Shown: positions 33,839 to 47,649 of the stretch, in pieces | Layout: each line of letters opens with the position of its first letter | How positions within the stretch are numbered: position 1 is the first letter of the stretch | Source of the DNA: Ashinkailepas kermadecensis | Taxonomy: Eukaryota > Arthropoda > Thecostraca > Neolepadidae | Length of the DNA stretch: 64,000 bases | Assembly (NCBI GenBank): GCA_034440615.1 | Contig: JAOTOM010004579.1 | Span: 122,001 to 186,000 of the forward strand | Direction of reading: 5' to 3' | The notes under the pieces: model-generated | Seen by the model: only the letters and a program-made list of their open reading frames with translations | Told to the model about the DNA's origin: nothing | The model's database searches: none | Translations under genes and position numbers: made by a program

Positions 33839-34639
33839 CAGTGGCGTCGCCACGAAATTCTCCCAGGGGGGGCAATGTTGATAGGGGGCCTCCACTGTGT
33901 TAGGGCCTCCTATTGCTTTTTAGGCTCTTAGTATGGTTCCCGAATGGGGAACATGATTTCATATTGATGTCTTGTTTGTTCTTGACATGGTGCATCATTT
34001 ACGCAACACGCAATAGCAAGAATCATGTATTTTTTTCGCTGAGAATTGAGCCATACCAGGGTATAAATAAGCAAATGTGGATAAATACGTCAGTGCCAAA
34101 ACAACCCAATATCTTTATGCTTTATCGACGAGAAGAATCTTCCCGCTGGCCTCTAGATTGCAGCGAGCTGGTGGGACTGGTGCTGAGCATATCTTAAAGA
34201 TATCTCCCATTGATCAACCCACTTATATGTCCACCAAGTTTAACTGAATATAGCTAGGTTCATCACTACTGTTAGTCATTCCCACCAGCTTGATCTGATA
34301 AACAGGCTTAAACAATCATTTCTCAGTCCTAGGACAACAATTTCGCGAAGGTGACAACGAGAAGTGGATTGAATTGGTTTTCTGATCGTCATCTTATGGA
34401 TTTTTTTTTTTTTTTTACATTTGGTGCTGGCTGCAAGGCACTTGGCACAGAAGCTAAAATAATAAATCCTCCGCAATAAATTCACGGCAAGAACAAGCAT
34501 TGAACAGCAGTGCATCAATGGCAATGCAACGATGTAACAATGACAATGCATAAATAATGCAAAACTTTCAAATTCCACGCCGTCACGCCCATGGTTTTCG
34601 CTGTGCTGTACCGTTTTGTAAATTAGAGAAGGCCACTGA

Positions 34640-35880
34640 GACCAGCCAGATGAGGCCCATATTTTGGAAGAGGAGTACCCTAGGACAGAAGATTTGGGAC
34701 TATGACGCAAAAGCACCTTGCTAAGAGGATATTGAGGCTCCAAACACAGGTGAGGAGGCCCCCAAGACGTGTGAGGACGTCCCTAATTTGAAAAAGGAGT
34801 CACCTAGAAGAGGATAGGAGGCCCCAGCAATCAAGAGAGTGCCAACAATTGGCACGGAGGTCCCCAGGATTGCAAAGGATGATCTCCCTTCTCCAATACG
34901 GGAAGGGAGGCCCCAGAAAATGAGAGGAGGCCCTAAGACAGAAGAGAAAGCCAGTGAATATGAGATGAGGTTTCGTAGACGCAAAAGAGGCCCCAAAACG
35001 GGTAAGGTTCCACGAAGATAAAAAAGGATGATCCAGAAACGTGGCAGGAGGCACCTAATTCGGAAGAGGACGATACAAGATTGGAAATGAGACCCTATGA
35101 TGAATTAGGATGCCCCTAAAATAGGGGAGAAAAGCCATTAGATAAGAGAGATGGCTCCCAGGCGAGAAAGAAGGCTCCAAGACGGGTAACATGGTCCCCA
35201 GGAAATGACAAGGCAGCTGAGATAGGAAAGGTTGCTTGTAATTTGGAAGAGGAGGCACCTGGGAGAGAAGAGGAGTCCACCAGGAGATAAGAGGCCACCC
35301 TTAAAATGGGAAAATATCGAATCAAAACGCAGAGCAGGAGGCCCCAGACGTGAGAGGAGGTCCCTAATTTGACAAAGAAGGCTTCTAGAAGAGGAAAGGA
35401 AGCCCCTGCCGGACTCGAGAGAAGTCCCTCAAGACGGAGTAGGAGGTCTACAGGGCCGAATGAGGCCACGACGACCGGAAGGAGTTCCCAGGAAATGAGA
35501 GGAGGCCATTAAGATGGGAGTGGTAGCAGTTATGGAAGGAGGTGAGGTTTCCAAAATTGAAGATCCCCTCAAGACGTGTAAGGCTTTGCCAGGTCAAAGG
35601 AGGAGGCCCACGGGGCGTGGCAGGAGGCCCCTAATTTGGCAGAGAATTCCCCTGGAACATGAGAGAAAGCCCCTTGCCATGTTAAAGGGGTCCCGGGATG
35701 TAGGAGGAGGCTCTCCAAAACTCGAGAGGAGGACCATTGAATATGGAGGAGGGTAGAACACACGAGGAGAATCCAAAACCGGTAAAGAGGCTCCAGGAAA
35801 TGAGACTAGACCCCTAAGACGCGAGAGGGGGCCTATAATTTGTAAGAAGAAGCCCCTAATAAATGGTAGGAGTCGTGCCG
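34640..35880. repeat. Minisatellite block, GAGGAGGCCCC type
   Basis: Degenerate units around gaggaggccccaagacg, aggtccctaatttg and ccaggaaatgaga recur about every 30 bp. The block is strongly purine-rich on the plus strand. Open frames on both strands here are repeat-derived. Confidence 0.65.
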
Positions 35881-37800
35881 GGGTACTTGAACATCACGAT
35901 ATGGGCCCCAAAAGATCCGGCCAGGGTCCCTGAAATCACGCTAAGCCTGGGGTACCAAAAAGTCACGTCCGGGCCATGAAAATCACGCTTGTGGCACGAC
36001 AGGTCGTACCGTTCCCCAACAGTCTCATTGGGACACAAATGAAGCCGGGGAAACGAAAAACAATCCGGACGTGGATAATCACTCTGGGGCCCCAACAATG
36101 ACGCCAAAAGCCTCCAAAACGCATTGGACCCCAAAAAGTGTCGAGGTCGCTAAAACTCGCGCTATGGCTCCCAGCAAATGACGTCGGGACACAAAGGATT
36201 GCATTGGACTCAAAAAAGTCCAAAAAGGCCACAGAAAGGTCGCGCCGGAGCCCCAAAAGTTGCAGCTACTCCCCAAACTCAATTATCAACCGGAATGTCA
36301 ATCTGCGGCCTGAAAAATCGGGTCAAGGTCCCCAAAAACCCGTTGGGCACCGGAAAAACTTGTCAGGGCACCGAAAAAAATCGCACCGGGAGACCGAAGA
36401 GTTACCGGGACCCAAAAATATTACATAAGGACCACATAAAAAATATAACTCTATCTAAAAAAAATTCACGCCGAGACTCGATCGAATCGACCCCAGTACC
36501 GGAAAATTAAGAACAGATCCGGAAAAAATTACCCGGAGGGCTTTTTATACTCCGAAAGGTGCAATCGACTGAGAAAGAAACTCTTTCGGTGGCCGCAGTG
36601 GCATATCAAAGGGGCAACTTCCCCCTCCCTCCTAAGAGGGATAAGCTCCCAAGAATCGTGCCGGTGCCCCCAAAAGTCACGCTGGGGCCGCCAAAATTCG
36701 CGTCGGTCCACCAGAATTCACGCAGTGGGCTCCAAATAAATTTAGCGGGCCACAGAAAACTCGCTCCGAGGGCCGAAAATATGCGACAGGAACCGCCAAG
36801 ATCGCGTTGGGGCCACAGCTAAGTACAACGTGCCCCGCAAACTCGAACCGGTCCCCCTAAATATTGCGCTCGTGACCCACAATTCCCATCGGTAGTCCGC
36901 AAAAATTTGGTCTGGGCATCCAAAATTCACGTCGTGCTCCCCAGAATTGGCGTCTAGGGCCCCACATAAGCACAGTGTGAGCCCAAAAATCACATCGGTA
37001 TCCGAAAAAAATCAAGCCGGATCCATTCAAAATAAGGAGGGATTCCGAAAAATAAATGTCCGGGTCCAGAAAATGGCTCTGGAGCACCGAACATATAATC
37101 AGATGCCGTCACAAGTCCCGTACGGCCCCGAAAAAGCATACCGGAGCTCGAAAAATCGAGGTGAGATACAAAAACATGGCGCCAGGGGCTCGAAAAATCA
37201 GGCCGGGATTCGGACTTTAAAAAAATTCAGAAGAGATCCACAAAAATCGCGTTGATCCCAGAAAACTGGCGTTGGGTCCCCGGAACCACGCGCCTGGGCG
37301 CGATAAGTCGCGCTTGGACCAAGAAAAATCGCACCGAAGCCCCAAAATCGTACTGGGCCCCACAAATGTGCGTCAGAAGCCCCAAATAAACGCAGCAGGA
37401 CCCTAAGAGCATAACGGGGGCCGAAAATGCAACTGGACCTCCAAAGCGCACAGTCTCGCAAAAATCGAGAGCCTTAAAACATGCGCTGCAGCTCGAAATA
37501 AACATACCAGGAGCTCTAAAAAAAAATACACCGGAAGCTCTGAAGGCACGCAGGGGCCATGCGACCGCACACGGGCCTGAAAAAGAGGCTGGGGCCGTAA
37601 AAAGCAACATGGTCCCAAAACGGAAAAACCGGCACTAAATAAACTCATCGGATCTTTGAAAACGCCCAGACACGTTAAAAAAAATAATCGGCGCACAAAA
37701 AGCAACAAACCCTAAAACGAGCAGGGGCTTCGAAAACGTGTTGGACCCCTAACAAAAGTGGATTGGAGCCCTAAGACACATCCGTAGACGAAGAAAGACG
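35880..37800. repeat. Minisatellite block, GGGCCCCAAAAATCGCG type
   Basis: Units such as ggggccccaaaaatcgcg and ccgaaaaatcg recur about every 25-35 bp with many variants. The reverse complement of this block is at about 56990-58680. Confidence 0.65.
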
Positions 37801-39907
37801 GAAGGGGTCCAAAAAAGAACACAGACAGGGCCTCGGTTCGGTAGCCAATCTGGGAGCATATTTAATCCAATATATAAGGTGCATCAAAGCTCAGCCGGTA
37901 TCCGCATTTCTTAACCACCATAAAATGTGGGAAGTAGAGAACTAATGGTCGAATTTGATTAATCGAATTTTCGCAGCGAATGCCCATACAAAGCATTCCG
38001 TCACGTCAAATATGGCGTAAGTCTATCATGTTTCAGCAATTAGCAGAACGTAGGAGGTCTAGCAGAAACCGTAGGATCGCACGAAGTGTGACGAATGCGC
38101 AAGATGGATGTGCACGTGCACGAACATTGGTGTCGTGGCGACCGGGCGCTATGAACTCGAATGTCTGAAATTGGGAAAGTTTACATTTTAAAGTGATTTG
38201 TATAGGTCTAATTTCAGCAATGTGAGGTGACTTATGAAGGGATACCAAAAGAAAACCTTGGAACATGGTGGGGGAGTTAGGGTTTAAATCCGACGAATCC
38301 GAAACGATAGTGGTAGATTAGGCACCTCCACAGGACAATTCAGTTGGTCACTAATTATTTTATTTGAAAAGGCCCCCTTTGACGAAATAGTGGTCGAAAT
38401 CCGAGGACTTTTCAATGGGGTATGTCGACCCCCCCCCAAATACGTTTGCCCCTCCCCCATGACGCAAATATAGGTACGCCACTGGTCCCCCAATAATTTT
38501 CAGAAGCATACGCCCATGGGGCAAAGCCGACATTGAGGGGGCAAATTTCCCCTCACAAGCACACAGAACAACACCGATACCCCATATGAAATGGGAGGAA
38601 TGATGTTTTTAAATGCATTTTCTTCCTAGAAACTTGTCTTCTGTGTTTACAGCCTGTATGATTAGAGCTTCCCAGCTTGAATACCTTCTCACCGACGTCA
38701 TTTACAAAACTGTACAGCACAGGGAAAACCATAGGCGTGGCGACGTGGAATTTGAAGGTTTTGCGTTATTTATGCATTGCAATTGTTACATTGTTGCATT
38801 GTCATTTATGCATTGTTGTTTAATGCTTGTTCTTGCCGTGAATTTATTCACTGAGGATTTATTATTTTAGCTTGTGTGCCAGGTGCCTTGCAGCCAGCAC
38901 CAAATGTTATAAAAATAAATGAATTCCTAAGATGGCGATCAGAGAACCAATTCAATCCATTTATCGTTGTCACCTTCGCGAAATTGTCGTCCTAGGACTG
39001 ATAAATAATCGTTTAGGCTTGCTTATGACATCAAGCTGGTGGGAATGACTAACAATAGTGATGAATCTAGCTATATTCAGTTGGACTTGGTGGACATAGA
39101 AGTGGGTTGATCAATGGGAGATATCTTTATGATATGCTTAGCACCTGCCCCGCCAGCTCGCTGCAATCTAGAGGCCAGCGGGAAGATTCTTCTGGTCGAG
39201 AAAGCATTAAAACATTGGTTTGTTTTGGCACTTAGGTATTTATCCACATATTACATATTTATGCCCTGGTATGGCCCAGTTCTCAGCGAAAAAAAAGAAG
39301 ATTCTTGCTATTGCGTTTTGAGTAAATGATGCACCATGCCAAGAACAAACAAGACATCAATATGAAATCATGTTTCCCATTCTGGAACCACAGTAAGAGC
39401 CTAAAAAATCAATAGGCTCCCCTTTCGGGGAGCAGGAGGCCCCCTTTCAACATTCCCCCGCACCTCCCCCCTCCCCCTGGAAGAATTTCGTGGCGACGCC
39501 ACTGGCTATGCGGTTCCACAAGAAGTATCTCGATAATTGGCGTGCATGCACATACATTCACACAAAGGTTGGGACTCATCTTAAGTAGCCTAAATGCCAG
39601 TTGAAGCTTTAGAAAATGTGGCAGTTCAACTTGGATGAGGGGCCTCACGCTTGACCAAAAACGTTCCGCTGCCGGTGTGCGTGCGTTCGGTTTCTAATTT
39701 GTGTCTGACACCACGCACTGCACCGATTGCTCACCCTGGGAGCCATGCCTCAGATGAGCAGCTGGTGCCTGGAGGGGGTGTCGCCGCTGTATTCAGGTGC
39801 CAGCGGCATCTCCACCCGGCTTTATACCCGGCGGCACGCTGCTCAAGGGCGCTGGAGGAGTCGGCTGCAGCGCTGGCCGGCTGTGCTCGGTGTGATCCGC
39901 CGGAGGC

Positions 39908-40227
39908 GGGTCCGGCGACGTCACTGCCACTGTCAGGTCACTGGGCACACGCCGCTTCTTTACAGTTGCTGACCAGGTCACTGCCACGGTCAGGCCACCG
40001 GGCGCACACACCACTTCTTCCCTAGTGCTCACCTGGCCACTGTCACGGCCAGGTCACCGGACACACACACCGCTTCTTCTGAGACGCTGGCCTGGTCGCT
40101 GTCGCGGTCAGGTCACTGGACACACACCGCTTCTTCTCAGGTGCTGACCGGATCATTGTCACGGTCAGGTCACCGGACACACCGTCTTTCCCAGGCGCTG
40201 GCTGGGTCACTGCTACGGTCAGACGCC
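39908..40227. repeat. ~62-bp tandem repeat
   Basis: About five copies of a unit containing GGTCACTGTCACGGTCAGG then TCACCGGACACACACCGCTT and CTTCTCAGGTGCTGACC. Spacing between copies is close to 60 bp with small indels. Confidence 0.75.
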
Positions 40228-40554
40228 GAGGCTACTACAAACATTACCAATGCTGGTAAATAGTTACCGGATTATACAATCGCCTTCGAAAACTTCCACT
40301 ACAGTCGACTGTACCTGATATCTAAGTTTTGGTGATGGAGAGAACGATGAATGGTGAAGCGATCGATGAAGAGATCTAAGGACTGATAATTTCAGGGAAG
40401 TGCATAGCTGTTTGTGGGTGCCGTGACGTCTAGCGTGTGCGCCCATCAGCCTACTGGATGCGTTTTGAAAGCTAACGAGCAGCTTGAGGTTGTTTAGAGA
40501 CAGTGATGACAATATAGACCGAAAATGAACTATTAACGAAATTTCGCTCCGGCA

Positions 40555-42453
40555 GTGTGCAAACCACTTGCAAAATATATTCCAGGGACTGAATCGAGGG
40601 TTGAGACGATACCGGTGCAACCGGTGGTCAGATTTCCGGGGGTGGAGTTCGACACGCGCTTGACATACCGGCATCATCTTAAAACGTTGCGAGATAGGTG
40701 TGTGAAAACCCTGAATGTCTTAAAATGTGTGGCGCGTGCAACCTATGGAGCAGACCGGGCAACGCTACTTGTGCTATACCGATCGCTTATTCGATTAAAA
40801 CTTGACTACGCAGGTTTTATTTATGACGGAGCATGTTTTACCAGCAAACGTACCCTGGACGCAGTTCACCACTCTGCGCTTCGGATCATTACAGGGGCCT
40901 TTCGTACATCTCCAACGGCGAGTCTCCTCGCAGAAACTCACGAGTTTCCACTCTCTCTGCGCCGTGAGCAGCTTGGAATGCGATATGCCTGCAAACTACG
41001 GCAACATCCGGATCACCCGGCTTATGCCCACGTATTTTCCCACCACATATTGGCGCTGTTCTCAGATGAACGACCTATGAATGCCGTCCCATATGATGTA
41101 CGAATGCGGCGCATGTTCCATGAGAGCTGTCTCCGGCTACGGGGTATTCGGCGCACTGAACGCATTCCAACGCCGCCGTGGGAACTCACAACACCTGAAG
41201 TGGACGTACCCCTCGCCGGAACAAAGAAAGTGGATGTCATACCACATGAATTCCGAGCACTTGCAATGGAGCACATCGAGAGTTACACTGGATTCGTTGC
41301 AACGTACACCGATGGATCTAGAACGGAGTCTGGAACCGGCAGCGCTTTTACTACTGGTACTGTTGTAGGATGTTTTTCACTTCCTTCGCATGCGTCTGTG
41401 TATTCCTCTGAGCTTATCGCTATCCTGAAAGCTCTATGTTTCACTGAAGTGCCAAATGATCCACTACACATTATTTTAACGGATTTCTTAAGTAGCCTTT
41501 TAGCGATGAGGACGCTCGATCCATCTTATCTCATTTTGCAGGATGTTTTATCTCGCCTTACCGCTGTGCATCAAGCAGGTAAAAGAGTAGTACTACCCCA
41601 AGCCACGTGGGCATCTCTGGGAACGACCTGGTGGATGCTGCCGCAAAACGTGCGTCGCTAGCTCCATGCTTACGAACCTTACCGCTCCCTGTCGTGATTA
41701 CTTCCGAACCATTTCTGCGTTTGTGCTCGCAAAGTGGCATGCTTCTTGGAACACACTAACTGACAATAAGTTGAGGGCGATCAAGCATCATCTCGCAACG
41801 TGTCGTCAAGGCTCAAAAAGACCTGGACTCAACCACCAGAGATTGAGCCATAGAAGCTGTCCGCCGTTCCAAGTCCCCACCCGCCCTTTCCAGCTGTCTC
41901 GTAGGTGTCCTTTCCAGGACATCTACGGGAAGCTCCGCCCCCTCAGCCACTAGTCGGTTGTCAGCCGGATTAGCCGGCCGACGCCACTAGTCGGTTCTCG
42001 TCGGATTAACCGTCGCAGCTCCCCTCCCACTCCCTCTCGGCCTAGCGGTGCTCTCAGGCACCGTCGGGAAACCGAGTTGTACCGGCGGCCAGCCTCGACT
42101 GTTTGTATCCCATCCCTCCATATAGGTTAGAATCGGTCATAGGTAACTTTCTTTTTCAATGGATCGGGCTAGCGTTCGCTGAGCGTGACTGCCCCCGCCT
42201 CTGACCGATTTTCCCATCCCTCCAAAACTCGGTGTCTTTCTTCCCATTTCGCACGCCAGCTCTCTTCACACCTTTCCTTGCAGCATCCCTTCAGGGTGCC
42301 TGTCTTGCCTGCACCCCTTCAGGGCGCCCTTACACCCACCCCTCCCCATTCACGCTAGGGGCATCACCCCGCCCGCAGTATGCCCGGGGACCTTCCGCTC
42401 TCTCTGGGGGCGAAGGTCGCCGTCCCCGCCCGGGAGCAATCAATCAATCAATC
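40555..42453 (+). pseudogene. I-like LINE, 5'-truncated (RT end, RNase H, 3' UTR)
   Basis: The frame starting at 40555 lacks the RT palm and begins near VRFPGVEFDTRLTYRHHLK, the region after the YADD box. It continues through ADRATLLVLYRSLIRLKLDY and an RNase H domain (VATYTDGSRTESGTGSAF, VYSSELIAILKAL, ILTDFLSSL). A frame change near 41600 moves the last RNase H motif (GNDLVDAAAKR) to another frame. The 3' UTR ends in (AATC)n at about 42438-42453. Confidence 0.8.
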
Positions 42454-42755
42454 ATATATTGAGGTCTCCATAGTCCAGGCAATGTAGAAACAAGGCATGT
42501 ACGTCATGGCTTTTCAGCCCTCTCGTCAAATCACAGTTGAAAATATAAGATAAAATGCCTACTGACCGTCTCCTGATTTAAAATCTAACAATAATAAAGC
42601 ACATTTGAGATGAGCGTATGCAGCACTATATCACGGGTGGCCAGCATCCTTCCTCAACTTCTCATTCCATGCCGCGATTGCCCTGTATGGGAAGTTGTGT
42701 CTGGCGAATTCAGTCCTAATCCTAGGTAGCTCGAGCATATCTGCGTCTGTACCTC

Positions 42756-44109
42756 GTGTCCGCCTACTGGAGACTTCGTCACGCCTACTGGAGCACGCCT
42801 GCCCCCTCACAGTACCCCCCTGAGGGTGAGTCCTTTGTGCTCATCACAAGGACCGAGGGATCGTGGGCCCGCTCCTCTCCCTTTGCGATTGCTAGGGAGT
42901 TGGACCAGTGGACCGGCGGAGTGCTGTCCACGAAAGTGCTCCGCTCCGGATCCCTCCTGGTCCGAGTTAAATACATCTCCCAAGCCCGGGCGCTTCTCAA
43001 CGTGCGGAAGTTTCTGGGAGCGGACAGTGTAGTCGAAGTGGCGGACAGACTTAACATGTCATTCTGCACTGCATACGCCCCTGAGCTCGCGGAGCTGTCG
43101 GAAGGAGAGCTCCTCGCGGAGCTGACTTCGCAGGGGTGTGCGAGGTAACACGCCTCGGCCGACGACCCGGACCTGGCCCTGTCCTGAAACTCGGTTTCAG
43201 GACACTGACCCCGCCCCCTTCATCGTGGTGGACTACCTCCGGGTGGCGCTGCGCCCATGGACCCCACCCCCGGCTCGCTGCACCTTTTGTCAGCGGTTCG
43301 GCCACCAGAGCCGGGCTTGCAGGGCAAAGGCCCCCGTCTGCGGGCAGTGTGCATACGGGCACCCTACAGAGTCCTGCTGCTCCACGGAGCAGCGTTGCGC
43401 ATCTTGCCAGGGGCCCCACCCAGCATCCTCCCGCAGGTGTCCGGCCTGGGTAGAGGAAAAGGAGAGGCAGGCGCGCCGCCTCGCCGCTCAACGAGGTACG
43501 GCGCCCTTGCCAGCACCACAAGCAGTTTGGACCCGACCCCGATCGGCCCCCTTGTGGCCAACACCCGCAGAGGCGGCTCAACGCCCCTCCTTCCCCCCGC
43601 CAGGACCGACGGAGCATGACCCGTCCCCCTCCTCCCCACCTCACCCCCCGCTGACCACGCGTTCTGCCCCCAGAGCGGACCCGACCGTCTCCCGGTCCCC
43701 ACACCGCCAGCAGATCACCCCGCTGCCGGCCACGCGCCCCCCTGCCGTGGAGGTCCCCGCCGACACCGCCCCCCCCCCCCTCCATCACAAGAAAGCACCA
43801 CCGCGGGCTGCGCGCCCCGCTCCCGTCGCGGGTGACCCGACCGCCCGGCCCCCTAACCGGCTCCAGACCGCTCGGCCCAACAGGGATAGAGCGTCATCAA
43901 CACAGCCCCATCAGTGCCGCCGCCTCCCTTCTCTGTCCCCGGAGTCCAGCCATCGCTCCCGGTCCCCGAGCCCTGACCCACCCGAGGATCCAGAGCAGGC
44001 CTCCACTTCACCTGGATCATCCGTTTCGTACGAAACGGACGATTCCGCCTTGCCTTCCCCGCCACACACAAGCCTGCGAGGGCGTGATCACCACACAACA
44101 CAACACTAA
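42756..44109 (+). pseudogene. LINE ORF1, gag-like with three zinc knuckles (frameshifted)
   Basis: The first part (to ~43140) and the second part (43138-44109) are in different frames. The second holds three cysteine knuckles: CTFCQRFGHQSRAC (CX2CX4HX4C), CGQCAYGHPTESC (CX2CX3HX4C) and CASCQGPHPASSRRC (CX2CX3HX6C). This triple knuckle is typical of ORF1 of I and jockey group LINEs and binds the element RNA. A long Pro/Arg-rich tail follows. Confidence 0.8.
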
Positions 44110-44843
44110 TGCAGACACCCACCACTGAATTCTTGCTCCAATGGAATACGAGGTCCCTCATATCCCATGGGGCAGAATTCAAGGAATATATCATCAGAAA
44201 TAAACCATTGATTGCCGCCGTTCAGGAGACTAGATGGCGCGACAATGATCCGTATAATTTTAACATCTTCGGTTATACTCTTTATTCCCAAAACAGAAAC
44301 AGTGCATCCCGCGGCGGCTGGGTAGCCTTATTCGTCTCGAACACCCTTCTCCATCGCCCTATCTCCATTCCCAATGACCTAAATTTTATTGCAGTATTCG
44401 TTCAAATTGCACAACTAGAACTTACTGTAATATCCCTCTATCTTCCTCCTACTCATACACTATCTCTAACTTCTGTAACCACTCTCTTTGGCCTTCTCCC
44501 ACACCCCTGTCTGGTGCTGGGCGATCTCAACGCCCACCACCAGGCATGGGGCTGTCACACCACATCCCAGCACGGACACCATATTGAAACACTCCTCAAC
44601 ACCCACAACATGGTCTTTTTAAACGACCAAACACCCACACACAACACAGACATCGCCCCGTTCCGCCCGTCTGCCATTGACCTCTCCCTAGCCTCGGCTT
44701 CTATCTCACCCCTTTTCTCCTGGCACGTTCAACCCGACCCCCTCTTTAGTGATCACTTTCCCATCCACATCACCCTCGAACGCTCAGCCCAGTCTAGAGA
44801 CCGTTTATTTATGCCTAACCGGAACGTTCGCAAAGCGAAATAG
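44109..44843 (+). pseudogene. LINE ORF2, AP endonuclease domain
   Basis: The open frame begins at an ATG that overlaps the ORF1 stop. It has the endonuclease motifs LLQWNTRSL, VQETRW, LVLGDLNAHHQAWG, SAIDLSLAS and FSDHFPI, the last with the catalytic Asp-His. The domain nicks target DNA to prime reverse transcription. A TAG at 44841-44843 ends the frame before RT begins. Confidence 0.85.
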
Positions 44844-46210
44844 CCATCTTTCTCCCAGGAAATTGATAATCTTATCCCACCCCAGTCTCACCCCCCAATT
44901 TCAGCATTGCTCAATACCATACTACTCGCGGCAGAAAAGTACGTACCCAAAACTCGTCGCCCACCCGACCGTAAATCCGTGCCGTGGTGGAACGAGTGCA
45001 AACGAGCCGTCGCCTCACGGCGGCGGGCTGAGCGGAAATTTCTGAAAAACCTCACCTTACAAAACATGGTAGAAGCCCGCGAGGCAAAACTACGTTGTCG
45101 GCAAACTATCCTTTTGACCAAGAAACACAGCTGGCAACTCTACTCGAACACTTTCAACCGTTTCACCCCCATCTCCCAAATCTGGCCCCAACTTCGCTCC
45201 TTTTCGAATGGCAGAGCCCACACCGCGCATTCCCACAACTGACGATTAACCAACAGCACATAGCTGAGCCCACAGCCGTCGCGGAACACTTCGCCACCTA
45301 TTACTCTGACATATCTTCCAACACTCAATACTCACAGCACACCACCGTATTCCTTCGCGACACCCTTGCTACTTGCCACTTCGAATCAGACAACACCGAA
45401 CCCTACAACGCACCCTTTACCCCTATGAACTAAAATTATCCATCTCCAAGGTATCCAGTAGGGCACCTGGACCTGATCACTTGACATATCTCTTCTTTCA
45501 AAATCTCTCTGACTCGGGTAAAGATAACCTCCTCTCGGCGCGAAATCAACTATGGACTGACGGCACTTTTCCACCCTCTTGGTCTACTAATATCATTATC
45601 CCTATACCTAAGCCTTCCAAACCTCGACATCTCCCCTCTAGCTATCGTCCTATCTCTCTTACTAGTTGTGCTTGCACAATTTTTGAGCGCATGGTCAATG
45701 GACGAATCAGAGTCTATCTCGAAAACAAAAAAATTATATCCCCCTTCCAGAGTGGCTTCCGACCAAGGCGAAGTACCACTGACAACCTGATCGAAATTGT
45801 GGACTCAATCCAGCGTGGTTTCGGGAAAAAAAATCCGAAACCATCGCCATTTTTTAGACCTAACATCCGCGGTTCACAAAGTACATAGTTCTGCCCTTCG
45901 AATTCAATTACACCGTATTGGTATCAAGGGCAGAATGGCCACCTTTATCACCAACTTTCTATAAAATCGCTCCTTCGTCGTCCGCTGCGGCAACATTCAT
46001 TCCCGGCCCTACACTCTTGACCAAGGCGTCCCGCAAGGCAGCGTCTTATCTCCAACCCTCTTTCTTATTATGATCAACGACGTATTAGAACAACTTCCCC
46101 AAATTTCTCCCCTTCTAAAATATTCTCTCTATGCCGATGATTTGGCTATTTAGTGTACACACCCATCGGCAGATTCAGCTAATCGCTTTGTACAACTGGC
46201 CATGAATCAC
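44844..46210 (+). pseudogene. LINE ORF2, reverse transcriptase domain (broken)
   Basis: RT sequence continues in several frames: KSVPWWNECKRAVASRR, APGPDHLTYLFFQNL, SYRPISLTSCACTIFERM, FQSGFRPRRSTTDNL, VPQGSVLSPTLF and the catalytic YADD box (46130-46141), followed by an in-frame TAG. Frame changes lie near 45240, 45430 and 45850. Confidence 0.8.
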
Positions 46211-46218
46211 ATTGATTC

Positions 46219-47649
46219 ATGGTGCTCCGGGGGCTACAGATCTGGCCATGGTGCTCTGGGGGCTACAGATCTCCTCCACCAAATCGGTCACTATGCTCTT
46301 TTCCCGGCTTCCCATACACATCCCGCCTAGCAAACCGCTCCGCTTTCGCGATCAAATTATCCCCCTCCAAACCTCTTTTGAAATATCTCAGAATTATCCT
46401 CGACAAAGGACTTTATTTTAGCCCCCACATCACCTATATTAAACAGCGCTGCGCTGTTCGGCTCAATCTCCTGCGCTGCATCTGCGGTCGCGACTGGGGT
46501 GCAGACAGGACGACTCTTACCAAAATGTACATTGCACTGATTCGTTCAATCCTGGAATACAATGCGTTTATCTTCAATCATATATCTCCAACACTCACAA
46601 AGTCACTGGAATGCACACAAAATCACGCACTCCGCCTCATCACCGGAGCACACCGCACCACACCTACCACTAGTCTCCGGGGTGAGACCAACCTCCTTAG
46701 CCTACAACAACGCAGAACACTACAACTCGTCAGATACCACTTCAGGACAACAACACAGCTAAATCACCCCTCCAATGTGGCATGGACTAAACCCTCGGTT
46801 CGACGTTCCAAAAACAAAAATAAATACAGCATTGCCATTCACTTGAAGCAGGTTCTCACATCCACCCTGAAATTTCCGGAGGTTACCCCTGACCGAGTTC
46901 CCCTCCCCCCCCCTTCTCCCATTTGGCACATGAAACACCCCAAACTGGAGTATCTCTTTCGGCAAAATATAATCCTGCTCACCCCTATCGAAGTCCAAAT
47001 TAAGTTTTTTGAATATCAAGAAGCCCACCCACAACACACCTTCTTCTACACGGACGGCTCACGTACCAGCAATGGTACGGGAGCCGCCTGGTGCGGTGGG
47101 CCCGACACTGGTCAAACCAAATTAACACTTCATAACTCGGTATACACAGCAGAACTAGTCGCCATACTCACTTGCCTACAACACATCACTGCGCAACACA
47201 TCACTACCCCTACTACAATATGCACTGACTCACGATCCTCCGTGGACGCCCTCGCCGCAATACACAACACCACACACGCCACGCTCCACGCCATCCGACA
47301 CCTCTACAATGCCAACCACGCACACCTTCAACTCACCCTGCTCTGGATCCCTGGACATAGGGGTATCCCGGGAAATGAAAGGGTTGACGGTCTCGCCCGC
47401 GCGGCGATCGACCTCCCCGATAACAATGGAGTTCCGGTGCCCCCCGGGGATCTTTTATCCCTCACAAATAATCTGTTTAAAAAGTATATTCAGGCCTGCT
47501 GGTCACACAACACCACACACCTACACACCATCAAGCCCACACTCTCCACCTGGCCCTCCTCCAACCATCACACTCGTCTGAACGAGGTGGTACTCGCCAG
47601 ACTTCGCCTGGGACACACCAAATTGACACACAATTATATTTTTCATTGA
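46219..47649 (+). pseudogene. LINE ORF2, RT C-terminus and RNase H
   Basis: A 476-residue open frame. After RT thumb sequence (ADRTTLTKMYIALIRSILEY) it carries RNase H with all four acidic positions visible: FFYTDGSRTSNGTG, YTAELVAILTCL, ICTDSRSSVDAL and GNERVDGLA. RNase H at the C terminus of ORF2 places it in the I group. A CCHC-like tail follows in another frame (~47650-47730). Confidence 0.85.

Larger units (their letters stand above)
33840..39503. mobile_element. Large element with long inverted ends and minisatellite core
   Basis: The left end AGTGGCGTCGCCACGAAAT and about 780 bp after it (to ~34624) are repeated inverted at ~38700-39503, which ends AATTTCGTGGCGACGCCACT. Between them lie two minisatellite blocks. 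An additional end-like sequence (GGTACGCCACTG) is at 38471-38482, so the element may be composite. No transposase frame is recognised. Most of it recurs inverted at 55289-59066. Flanks show no clear target duplication. Confidence 0.65.

Noticed and set aside
36138..36510. Lys/Pro-rich frames as basic proteins
   Set aside because: Products of the CCCCAAAAATCG minisatellite in the large element; the mirrored copy at 57-58.7 kb behaves likewise.
43051..43788. 245-residue minus-strand frame
   Set aside because: It is antisense to the LINE ORF1 zinc-knuckle region and results from its high GC content.
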